6,008 nucleotides of DNA from Candidatus Mcinerneyibacteriota bacterium (GCA_030630935.1 DAOVMD010000209.1:1-6008); one strand, 5' to 3'. Positions 1 through 5,891 are shown, counted from the first letter of the stretch. Program-made: numbers and translations. Notes: a model not told the origin generated them from the sequence alone.

Positions 1-1356
1 CCCGGACTTGTCAATTTGAAAAATCACATCACTGGAATTTTCAAATAAATCCCTGAATTTCTTCTCAGATTCAAGGATTGAAAATTCAGATAATTTCTCT
101 TCCGTTACATCCCTTAGAATTAAAAGAAACTCTATGACATTCCTGAATTTATCATATAAAGGTGAAATAAAAAGGTTAACCCAGCGTTTTTCACCTTCAC
201 GGCGATTGATTATAGAATCAAACGAATAAGAGCGCTTGGTTTCAATTGATTTATTTAAAAATGTATTAAGTTTCTTGTAATCATTTTGAGTAAGAATTTT
301 TTTAAAATCCGAAAGGACATGGAAATCCTTTAGTGAATACCCTATCATTTTCAGAAATATTGAATTAATCTCATGAATCTGAAGGTCCTTATTAATTAAA
401 CATAAACCATTAGGTGATTCATAGAATAAACCACGATATCGCTCTTCGGCTTGAATTATCTTTTGAAATAATCTGGAATTCTTGATTGCAACAGTAATGA
501 AGTTTGTTAAAGTTAATAAAGACTCTACACGTTCTGAATCACCAAAAATGTACGGGATCTCAGAAAAAATATTTAAAACCCCCTCCGTTTTCTTCTTAAT
601 TATAATTGGAAAACCTATATAAGACGTGTACTTCTCTGATTTTAGTATTTCTAACCAGGCTTTATAGGGGCTTTTTAACTTATCTTTTAATTTAAGCTTT
701 AATATCTCTCCCGTTTTCAAAACTGTATATTCCGGGATATTCTCGGTATTATGAAGGTTTACAAAATTCTCATACTTCAGGAAGTACCTGGTCTTTCCAT
801 GCCATGCAACCGGGTACAACTTCTTATCATCAGGATGAATTAGACTTACATAAACAAGTGGGAAATCCAAAATCCTACCTATACTCTCACAAATTCTTGT
901 TAAGAGTTCTGTTATCTCAATTGTCCCTGCAATAGACTTCGAAATTTCTTGAACTCTTAAGAAAAATTCACTGAATTTCCCTGACCCACTTGATAATTTC
1001 AAGGTTACACAAAATCCAAATAACTCTTTCTGTTTTATAAGTAAATTACAGGTCATAAATATATTTCGACATGCACCATTATTATCAATTAATCGAGTAA
1101 GAAATCCATTTGATAGTTCATCCCCCTTCTCCTTCTCGATAAACCTGGTTTGAACATATTCCTTATCTTCAGAATGAAGAAGTTCAATAAAAGGTTTATC
1201 CAGTAAGTCCTTATCCTTAAAATTAGTCTCTTTTAAAAATAGATCATTGTAGTAGATTATCTTTTTCTCTTTGTCCAGAATCACAATTGGCTCCTGAACC
1301 ATATTGAGAAAGGAGGTAAAATCAAAATCAGGAATTTTATCTGTAGATTCTTTCAT
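1..1356 (-). CDS. Multi-PAS/GAF sensor protein, 3' end cut off by the window edge
   Basis: The reading frame is open from the ATG at 1354-1356 to the window edge: 452 codons with no stop, so the C-terminus is missing. I read four sensory modules. A PAS domain covers about residues 14-120 (PIVILDKEKKIIYYND, the usual PAS opening). A GAF domain covers about 143-297 (LLTRICESIGRILDFPLVYVSL to the helix before residue 300). A second PAS covers about 304-421 (ERYRGLFYESPNGLCLINKD, ending LRDVTEEK). A third PAS begins at about 432 (KKFRDLFENSSDVIFQID) and runs out of the window. No membrane segment or signal peptide is visible, so a cytoplasmic sensor is likely. Proteins of this build usually end in a histidine kinase, GGDEF or similar output domain, but none can be seen here. 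The start is chosen because PAS begins right after it; M19 lies inside the domain. The ribosome binding site is weak. It follows the RNase H gene by 39 bases and could be co-transcribed with it. Confidence 0.88.
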   Translation of the reverse strand, partial: MKESTDKIPDFDFTSFLNMVQEPIVILDKEKKIIYYNDLFLKETNFKDKDLLDKPFIELLHSEDKEYVQTRFIEKEKGDELSNGFLTRLIDNNGACRNIFMTCNLLIKQKELFGFCVTLKLSSGSGKFSEFFLRVQEISKSIAGTIEITELLTRICESIGRILDFPLVYVSLIHPDDKKLYPVAWHGKTRYFLKYENFVNLHNTENIPEYTVLKTGEILKLKLKDKLKSPYKAWLEILKSEKYTSYIGFPIIIKKKTEGVLNIFSEIPYIFGDSERVESLLTLTNFITVAIKNSRLFQKIIQAEERYRGLFYESPNGLCLINKDLQIHEINSIFLKMIGYSLKDFHVLSDFKKILTQNDYKKLNTFLNKSIETKRSYSFDSIINRREGEKRWVNLFISPLYDKFRNVIEFLLILRDVTEEKLSEFSILESEKKFRDLFENSSDVIFQIDKSG

Positions 1357-1395
1357 TTTCTAATCTTCGTTTTTATTATTGTATCATAATTTATG

Positions 1396-2073
1396 CTATA
1401 AATCAAGAGAAAGGTTGTGAAATTCCTTTGTTGTTTTAAAATGAAACTTGGCAATCTTTCGAAGTATTTCAAACCCGTGTTTCTTAACAATATCCCTGGC
1501 TTTTTCTTTAATATGCGATGAACCAAGTGGAAGTTCCAATTTGAATTCTGTATTCAGTTTTTTTATCATCTGAATAAATGCTTGACGTGCAATTATTGAT
1601 GCGGATGCAACCGCCATATCAGATTCTGCATTTGTAAATTCAAATACTTCAATCGGTTTCTCAAGCTTAGTCAGATTATTGGTAATATGTTCCTTTACGG
1701 TAAACTTATCAATAATAGCAAGCTCACAATTATTTTTAATGTATAAGTTCTTAATCACTGTACAATGTGCCCAGGCAAGGATCTTGTTCAGATTCTGCAT
1801 CTTATTATATAACTCATTATACTTCTCAGGATAAATCCTGACGATTGAATAAGGAACTGCTTTCTTCAAACTATCGGCAATTGTAAAAATTCGTTTATCT
1901 GATAACTTCTTCGAGTCCTTAATTCCAAACTTAGAAATCTTAGCCTCTAAATCTTCATTGAGATAAACTCCGGCAACTACTATGCCGCCAAAATAATCGC
2001 CCTTACCCGATTCATCACAACCTATCCTCGGCATTGTCGAAAACATTGTTATATTTAAATTCTTCTTCTCCAT
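1396..2073 (-). CDS. rnhC: Ribonuclease HIII-type enzyme, catalytic domain only
   Basis: This is a 225-residue type 2 ribonuclease H, which cleaves the RNA strand of RNA-DNA hybrids during replication and repair. The active-site opening GCDESGKGDYFGG (18-30, with D20 and E21) has the HIII form (DESGKGD) rather than the HII form (DEAGRG). Further conserved blocks are IKDSKKLSDKR (51-61), IDKF with acidic D122, AESDMAVASASIIAR (149-163, with E150), LPLGSSHIKEKA (181-192) and IAKFHFKTTKEF (207-218); the last two also match HIII better than HII. HIII proteins are normally near 300 residues because of an N-terminal TBP-like substrate-binding domain. Here only about 17 residues precede the active site, so that domain is absent. 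Two in-frame TAA codons directly before the ATG rule out a longer start. The gene lies 39 bases upstream of the PAS/GAF gene. I am sure of the type 2 RNase H family and fairly sure of the HIII subtype. Confidence 0.88.
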   Translation of the reverse strand: MEKKNLNITMFSTMPRIGCDESGKGDYFGGIVVAGVYLNEDLEAKISKFGIKDSKKLSDKRIFTIADSLKKAVPYSIVRIYPEKYNELYNKMQNLNKILAWAHCTVIKNLYIKNNCELAIIDKFTVKEHITNNLTKLEKPIEVFEFTNAESDMAVASASIIARQAFIQMIKKLNTEFKLELPLGSSHIKEKARDIVKKHGFEILRKIAKFHFKTTKEFHNLSLDL

Positions 2074-2081
2074 TTATTATT

Positions 2082-2086
2082 CTCCT
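2082..2086 (-). promoter_or_regulatory. Ribosome binding site of the RNase HIII gene
   Basis: On the minus strand AGGAG lies eight bases before the ATG at 2071-2073, an ideal Shine-Dalgarno position. With the two in-frame stops between it and the ATG, it fixes the start of this unusually short RNase HIII. No convincing promoter was seen further upstream, in the repeat-rich gap. Confidence 0.85.
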
Positions 2087-2090
2087 GAAT

Positions 2091-2117
2091 GTCATTGTCC
2101 CGACGCGTCGGGATGAC
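2091..2117. repeat. Perfect 16-bp palindrome with flanking GTCA/TGAC arms
   Basis: TCCCGACGCGTCGGGA (2098-2113) is its own reverse complement. GTCA (2091-2094) and TGAC (2114-2117) extend the symmetry outside it, with a three-base TTG bulge on the left. It could fold as a GC-rich hairpin or bind a dimeric protein. It has no following T-run, so it is not a typical terminator. It lies only five bases upstream (on the minus strand) of the AGGAG site of the RNase HIII gene, so as a leader hairpin it could affect translation. Confidence 0.8.
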
Positions 2118-2160
2118 TTCCGTTCCACTCCAGCCACGCGCTAAAGCAAAGTGTGCTGAG

Positions 2161-2184
2161 CTGGGTACCCAATGTGGTACCCAG
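2161..2184. repeat. Inverted repeat, 9-bp perfect arms around a 6-base loop
   Basis: CTGGGTACC (2161-2169) and GGTACCCAG (2176-2184) are exact reverse complements separated by CAATGT. GAG before the left arm and CTC after the right arm (beyond an AG bulge) extend the stem by three more pairs. A stable hairpin can form on either strand, but neither strand has a downstream T-run. It probably belongs to the surrounding repeat element. Confidence 0.8.
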
Positions 2185-2230
2185 AGCTCCCATTTACAAA
2201 CCCTACTTGCAGGAAATGCTCCTTTTTGAA

Positions 2231-2326
2231 TGCATCGATATCAATCGATGCTGTGATTGCTTCATCACTCACTATGTTCGCTTCTGACGCAAGTTAGATC
2301 TTAGATGCATCAATGACAATCGATAG
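2231..2326. repeat. ATCGAT inverted repeat and its degenerate direct copy
   Basis: GCATCGAT (2232-2239) and ATCGATGC (2244-2251) are exact reverse complements around the loop ATCA. A second, decayed copy follows in the same orientation: bases 2231-2251 and 2306-2326 agree at 16 of 21 positions, sharing the TGCATC start and the AATCGAT block. In the second copy the symmetry is mostly lost. This looks like a small internal duplication within the repeat interval. Confidence 0.6.
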
Positions 2327-2336
2327 TTCTTAGAAA

Positions 2337-2350
2337 GGGAGCTTGCTCCC
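2337..2350 (-). terminator. Weak terminator-like hairpin downstream of the GT2 gene
   Basis: On the minus strand GGGAGC and GCTCCC form a six-pair GC-rich stem around AA, followed by TTTCT. It lies 59 bases past the GT2 stop codon, where the operon's transcript could end. The T-run is short, and the same hairpin belongs to the dispersed-repeat type described for this gap, so termination may be incidental or absent. Confidence 0.3.
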
Positions 2351-2408
2351 AGATTGCCGCGTCGCTTTGCTCCCTCGCGATGACAAAACACACTCATACA
2401 TCTAAATC

Positions 2409-3119
2409 TCATTTCTCACTCGCCTCTTTATTCTTTCCGAATTTATACTTCAGCAATTCGTTAATTGCTTTAAAGATCACAAAAGGATTCCCGCCTGTTT
2501 GTTCACCCTTTAATCTTGGATAGTGATTTACTCCAATCTCAATAAAATTGAATTCACCGTCTTTTAGTTTCAATAATATTTCCGCAGAAGCAAAAGCACC
2601 ACGTGAATGTATTTTAATTCCATCAAAAATACTGCGATGAAATAATTTGAATGCGCAATCAATATCACGAACCTTTAAACCACAGGTAATCCTGAGAACT
2701 AAATTCCAAAGATTTGCATTGAAGATCCTGATAAAATTATCCTGCCTTTTTATTCTATAACCAATTATATAATCGAAATCATCTATCTTCTCAAGGAACT
2801 GTATTATCTCATTTAAATTAAACTGCAAATCCCCGTCAGAGAAAAAGATTAGATCATACTTAGCATTCTCAAATCCCGAAGTTAAAGCAGCACCATAACC
2901 CTGGTTTTCGTCATGATTAATTAACCGGATATTTGAATTGCCCTTCATTATCCCCTCAACTATATCACGTGTCCTATCCGAACTACCATCATTTACAATT
3001 ATAATCTCCCAATTATCTGCATATTCCTTCAGAACTTTCTCCGATTGTGTTATGAGCTCGGAAACATTATCTTCTTCATTATAGCACGGAAAGAAAAAGG
3101 AGATGTTATATTTTTTCAT
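2409..3119 (-). CDS. GT2 glycosyltransferase, dolichol/polyprenyl-phosphate sugar synthase type
   Basis: This 236-residue GT-A fold enzyme probably transfers a sugar from a nucleotide donor (often GDP-mannose or UDP-glucose in this family) to a polyprenyl phosphate at the cytoplasmic membrane face. Visible motifs are FFPCYNEEDN (9-18), VNDGSSDRT (42-50), NQGYGAAL (72-79), the metal-binding SDGDLQF (94-100, with D95 and D97), GYR at 120-122, RDIDCAFKLF (151-160) and HYPRLKGEQTGG (199-210). Together they match the DPM1/DPG-synthase group of GT2. There is no C-terminal membrane anchor, so it should be soluble or peripheral; the end (GKNKEASEK) is charged. Length is normal for an anchorless member. 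It lies 10 bases after the GT-C gene, whose enzyme class uses polyprenyl-phosphate sugars, so it probably makes that donor. The sugar cannot be told from sequence. An undecaprenyl-phosphate sugar synthase for another pathway is the alternative. Confidence 0.88.
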   Translation of the reverse strand: MKKYNISFFFPCYNEEDNVSELITQSEKVLKEYADNWEIIIVNDGSSDRTRDIVEGIMKGNSNIRLINHDENQGYGAALTSGFENAKYDLIFFSDGDLQFNLNEIIQFLEKIDDFDYIIGYRIKRQDNFIRIFNANLWNLVLRITCGLKVRDIDCAFKLFHRSIFDGIKIHSRGAFASAEILLKLKDGEFNFIEIGVNHYPRLKGEQTGGNPFVIFKAINELLKYKFGKNKEASEK

Positions 3120-3122
3120 TCG

Positions 3123-3130
3123 TCACCCTT
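3123..3130 (-). promoter_or_regulatory. Ribosome binding site of the GT2 gene, touching the upstream stop codon
   Basis: On the minus strand AAGGGTGA begins on the last base of the GT-C gene's TAA stop and ends three bases before the GT2 ATG. It matches much of the Shine-Dalgarno complement (AAGGAGGTGA). A ribosome ending on the first gene would sit on this site, which suggests translational coupling and balanced output of the two enzymes. Confidence 0.7.
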
Positions 3131-5610
3131 TAATAAAAACTTATATACGTAGAAATAGGTTTATTATCTAATGGGGATAACCGACCCTTCCTATAAACAA
3201 TCCCATTCAAAGGATAAGAAGGGATTTTAAATAACCTTCCTATCTTCAGATACTTAATCTTAAGACAATATTGAGTATTCTTAATCTCTTCAAGTGATGG
3301 GGGTTCCTTTTTGAGCGGAACATCGATCATTACACCTATCTTGATATTAAATTGTTTCAAGGTCAAATTAATCTCCGAATCCTCAAGACCATTATCAGAA
3401 GATAAATACTTTGCCACAGAAAAGATATCATTCCTTTCCTCAAATTCAATCGATTTTATTATTTTATTTTTCTTAAGAACTGAATGGAAATAATTACTCC
3501 AATCAGGTGCAAGATCCATATCAATATGCTTAACAGAGAACATAATTACTTCTTCTCTATCTAAAACATCCTGATTAATGATCATATCATTAATTCTAAT
3601 CGCACCATGTTTAATTGGCATCTTATTTATGGTTATTTTATTACCTAGCCAACCTAACCCCACGCTGATAATAAGGAACTCTCCCTTTCTATAAATATTG
3701 GAACACTTAATTCCATAATCGCCGGTTATCCTGAATTTCTCAGAAAAATACTGCTTCAGAATTCTTGTTAGTTTTTTACGATCTACTTTTGGGGAGTAAT
3801 CTATAGATGGGTCTTCATCATAATACAGTTGTACATAAAGTTTTTCAACTGGATCTTTATTAATTAAATCACGACGTGCAAAAAGTTTTAATTTAGAATC
3901 CCTGGAAATTTGATAAGAATTTACCAACTTATAATACTTCGTAAACTCTTCCTTATTTTCCTTGATCTTCTCTAATTTCTCACGTTCCTTCATAGTTGCA
4001 AACTTTGGTCCGGGTGAACCCGTTTTTTTAATTATAAAATCAGATAATAAATAATAATCTTTATAACTTACCGCATAAATCGGTAAACCCCTCCTTTCCA
4101 TCTCCAGCTCAAATAAAGTTTTATTTACTCGCGGTAGATTAAGCAGAAGCTGATACCCAAAATATCTCTCCCCATTAAAACCGTCATAATCAGAGTCATC
4201 AAATTTATTAACTATTTTAATCATATCTTTTATCAACGGTTCAATTGAATAATTCCTTGGTCGCGGCGGGGATGAAGCTAAGAACCCGATTGGAATTCGT
4301 GCTTCCTTAATCCGGATATTTACTTTTGTATAACTGGAAATGAAAAAAGAAACCAGTGCAGCTGCGAAAATTATATATCTAATGATCACCTTATGTTTTT
4401 CCTTTAAATATTCAAGCCAGGTTAAAGATATTATTGCAATGAACGGCAGAATCGGTAAACTAAACCTGAGATCTTTATTCCGTAATAGTGTGAGAAATAA
4501 ATAACCGCTTAATACCCAGAGTAAAATATCTGAATTCTCTCTTTTTATATGCTTTAAATATAAAAATAATCCTACGAAAAAAAGTACAAAAAATAAAATA
4601 TTTACTTGGGTTGATAACCCGACAATATAATATATTATTGAAAATATTGATAATACGGCTGGATCCCCTTCTCCTGCACCGATACTCATGTTCCCTGTAA
4701 ATTTAAGTGGGAGTTTAAAAACATAATAACCATACCATCTAAAAGCAACAGCAATAAAAAATAATATGAAAATATAAAAATTCAATAACTGCTTATAATC
4801 AATTGAATACTCCTTCACCATTCTAATAATCAAATAAATAAATAATCCCGACATCAGGACTGGGATAAAAGTCCATTGCCACTGAAAAAAGAAAATAGCG
4901 ACCATGAAAAATACAAATAGTACATTCCATAAAACAAAAACAAATAATCTCTTTTTATGAATTGCAATAAATTGCTTCCTAATATTATTTAGAATTTTTA
5001 TCAATAATATTACCAAAGGAATAATTATGAAAAATAAAAAAGACCACTTGGTCAGCATCCCGAATCCCGATACAACTCCAAATAAAATTGTGAATTTTAA
5101 ATCTTTAAATCCATCTGACTTTAACCAAAAATAAAAAGCAGCAATCACAAAAACTGTCAGTGTTGAATCAATAAGTGTAATCCTCAATAGGAAATTCCAG
5201 AAAAAGTAAAGCGAAAAAAGAAACACCACCCAAAACCCAAACTCCTCATCCTTAAGTTCCTTCCCTACTAAATATAAAAATATTAATCCTATTAACCCAT
5301 AGAACAAATTCATATATAAAACCGGAACCTGACCAAAACCCGTAATGAATAATAATGGTAATGATGATAAATGATAAAATGGCGGATAATAATCCGATAT
5401 TGAAAGGATATCATAAAGATTAAATGTCTGGAACCTAATTTGATTATAATACCTTAGTATCAGTTGAAGATGCATTCCCTCATCCCATAAAGGATATGCT
5501 GCATGATTCCGAACCCAGATAATAAAATTCGCTACGTGAAATAAAAGTAAAATAATGAAAAGGGCTTTGTAACGGATGTTCTCTTTTTTTAAATAATTTT
5601 TTATATCCAT
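3130..5610 (-). CDS. GT39-like (PMT/ArnT-type GT-C) membrane glycosyltransferase with extra C-terminal domain
   Basis: This 826-residue integral membrane protein probably moves a sugar from a polyprenyl-phosphate carrier to an acceptor on the outer face of the inner membrane. The first ~430 residues hold about 11-13 hydrophobic segments (the first at about 15-35, the last near 408-426). The first external loop has PLWDEGMHL (40-48), with the D43-E44 pair typical of GT39. YYPPFYH (74-80), GFGMLTKWSFL (182-192) and RNKDLRFSLPILPF (377-390) are further family signatures. Residues ~430-580 resemble the soluble C-terminal part of such enzymes (SDFIIKKTGSPGP, then LVNSYQISRDSKLKLFARRD). Residues ~590-826 are an additional hydrophilic, strand-rich region I cannot assign firmly. 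The total is long for the family (commonly 450-600). The gene heads the operon behind a strong promoter; no clear Shine-Dalgarno precedes its ATG. The acceptor (lipid, glycan or protein) is unknown. Confidence 0.85.
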   Translation of the reverse strand: MDIKNYLKKENIRYKALFIILLLFHVANFIIWVRNHAAYPLWDEGMHLQLILRYYNQIRFQTFNLYDILSISDYYPPFYHLSSLPLLFITGFGQVPVLYMNLFYGLIGLIFLYLVGKELKDEEFGFWVVFLFSLYFFWNFLLRITLIDSTLTVFVIAAFYFWLKSDGFKDLKFTILFGVVSGFGMLTKWSFLFFIIIPLVILLIKILNNIRKQFIAIHKKRLFVFVLWNVLFVFFMVAIFFFQWQWTFIPVLMSGLFIYLIIRMVKEYSIDYKQLLNFYIFILFFIAVAFRWYGYYVFKLPLKFTGNMSIGAGEGDPAVLSIFSIIYYIVGLSTQVNILFFVLFFVGLFLYLKHIKRENSDILLWVLSGYLFLTLLRNKDLRFSLPILPFIAIISLTWLEYLKEKHKVIIRYIIFAAALVSFFISSYTKVNIRIKEARIPIGFLASSPPRPRNYSIEPLIKDMIKIVNKFDDSDYDGFNGERYFGYQLLLNLPRVNKTLFELEMERRGLPIYAVSYKDYYLLSDFIIKKTGSPGPKFATMKEREKLEKIKENKEEFTKYYKLVNSYQISRDSKLKLFARRDLINKDPVEKLYVQLYYDEDPSIDYSPKVDRKKLTRILKQYFSEKFRITGDYGIKCSNIYRKGEFLIISVGLGWLGNKITINKMPIKHGAIRINDMIINQDVLDREEVIMFSVKHIDMDLAPDWSNYFHSVLKKNKIIKSIEFEERNDIFSVAKYLSSDNGLEDSEINLTLKQFNIKIGVMIDVPLKKEPPSLEEIKNTQYCLKIKYLKIGRLFKIPSYPLNGIVYRKGRLSPLDNKPISTYISFY

Positions 5611-5630
5611 ATCAATTCTTAATTTATCTT

Positions 5631-5659
5631 ATTATATAACTATTTTCTTAATTTGTCAA
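5631..5659 (-). promoter_or_regulatory. Consensus sigma70 promoter of the glycosyltransferase operon
   Basis: On the minus strand a perfect -35 (TTGACA, 5659-5654) and a perfect -10 (TATAAT, 5636-5631) are separated by exactly 17 bases. An A-tract directly upstream of the -35 (5661-5666 as T on the plus strand) could act as an UP element. Transcription should begin near 5623-5625, leaving a leader of only about 13-15 bases before the ATG at 5608-5610. Such a strong core promoter is often held in check by a repressor; the overlapping inverted repeat is a candidate operator. In AT-rich DNA single boxes arise by chance, but both full hexamers at the ideal spacing just before a gene are good evidence. 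Confidence 0.78.
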
Positions 5660-5674
5660 TTTTTTTATTGACAA
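5653..5674. repeat. Inverted repeat over the promoter -35 box, candidate operator
   Basis: TTGTCAAT (5653-5660) and ATTGACAA (5667-5674) are exact reverse complements separated by six T. The left arm contains the -35 box of the glycosyltransferase promoter, and the right arm places a second TTGACA on the plus strand. A dimeric regulator bound here would block the -35. The plus-strand box has no good -10 at 17 bases (TAATGT) and no gene ahead of it, so a divergent promoter is not supported. Confidence 0.55.
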
Positions 5675-5822
5675 TGACCTTACAAAATCATAATGTTAAT
5701 ATTAAATATTAAAAGAGAAATGCTAACATTTGGACTTCATCTCCAAAAAAGTTGGTAAAATAACAAGAAGAATTATATATAATGAAAAAATAAAAACAAA
5801 AAACAAATTTTTACAGGGATGG

Positions 5823-5848
5823 ACGGGATGATAGCATCGCTTCGCTCT
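5823..5848. repeat. Fragment of the same repeat family as in the 2090-2385 gap
   Basis: ACGGGATGAT (5823-5832) resembles TCGGGATGAC at 2108-2117 (8 of 10), and TCGCTTCGCTCT (5837-5848) resembles TCGCTTTGCTCC at 2362-2373 (10 of 12). It is a short GC-rich island in AT-rich surroundings, which supports a decayed dispersed-repeat copy, though short matches of this kind can be chance. Confidence 0.4.
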
Positions 5849-5849
5849 A

Positions 5850-5891
5850 CAAGTAAGAATTAAGAATGAACAATGAAGAGTGAAGAATTAT
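5850..5891. repeat. Degenerate 7-bp tandem repeat, six units
   Basis: Read in steps of seven the units are CAAGTAA, GAATTAA, GAATGAA, CAATGAA, GAGTGAA and GAATTAT, close to a GAATGAA consensus. Stop codons occur in it, so it is not coding. It directly follows the repeat-family fragment. Heptamers of this kind could be a replication-slippage tract; no function is evident. Confidence 0.55.

Larger units (their letters stand above)
2090..2385. repeat. Palindrome-rich non-coding interval, possible 296-bp MITE/REPIN-like element
   Basis: This interval fills nearly all of the 335-base gap between the GT2 stop codon and the RNase HIII ribosome binding site. I see no supportable gene in it. It is visibly richer in GC than the flanking genes and holds at least four inverted repeats, listed separately. 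Its two ends are inverted copies of each other: TGTCATTG at 2090-2097 and, read on the minus strand, TGTCATCG at 2385-2378 (7 of 8 bases). Both ends continue into CG-rich palindromic sequence. Sequences of the type GTCATYGCGAGG...GCGACG...GCAATCT occur as dispersed intergenic repeats in many bacterial genomes, and the right end has exactly this form. No flanking target-site duplication is obvious, so a mosaic of several small repeats remains as likely as one mobile unit. Confidence 0.5.

Noticed and set aside
1357-1395. Separate promoter for the PAS/GAF gene (TATGAT/TACAAT boxes on the minus strand)
   Set aside because: The boxes resemble a -10, but no matching -35 is convincing and the DNA is very AT-rich; read-through from RNase HIII explains expression as well.
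2161-2184. CTGGGTACC hairpin as the terminator of the glycosyltransferase operon
   Set aside because: It lies about 225 bases past the GT2 stop and has no T-run on either strand.
2074-2408. Decayed insertion sequence or pseudogene in the gap
   Set aside because: No frame shows transposase-like or other protein similarity that I can recognise; the structure is all short palindromes.
3311-3493. 60-codon open frame on the plus strand
   Set aside because: It lies fully inside the coding part of the GT-C gene on the other strand, has no ribosome site and shows no recognisable motif; it is a shadow.
5668-5696. Divergent plus-strand promoter from the second TTGACA
   Set aside because: The -10 at 17 bases is TAATGT, only three of six matches, and no gene follows on the plus strand within the window.
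5752-5783. Plus-strand promoter with TATAAT at 5778-5783
   Set aside because: No acceptable -35 lies 16-18 bases upstream and the downstream frames are tiny; TATAAT is common by chance in DNA this rich in AT.
5850-5891. CRISPR array
   Set aside because: The units are seven bases, contiguous, without spacers, and no cas gene is nearby.
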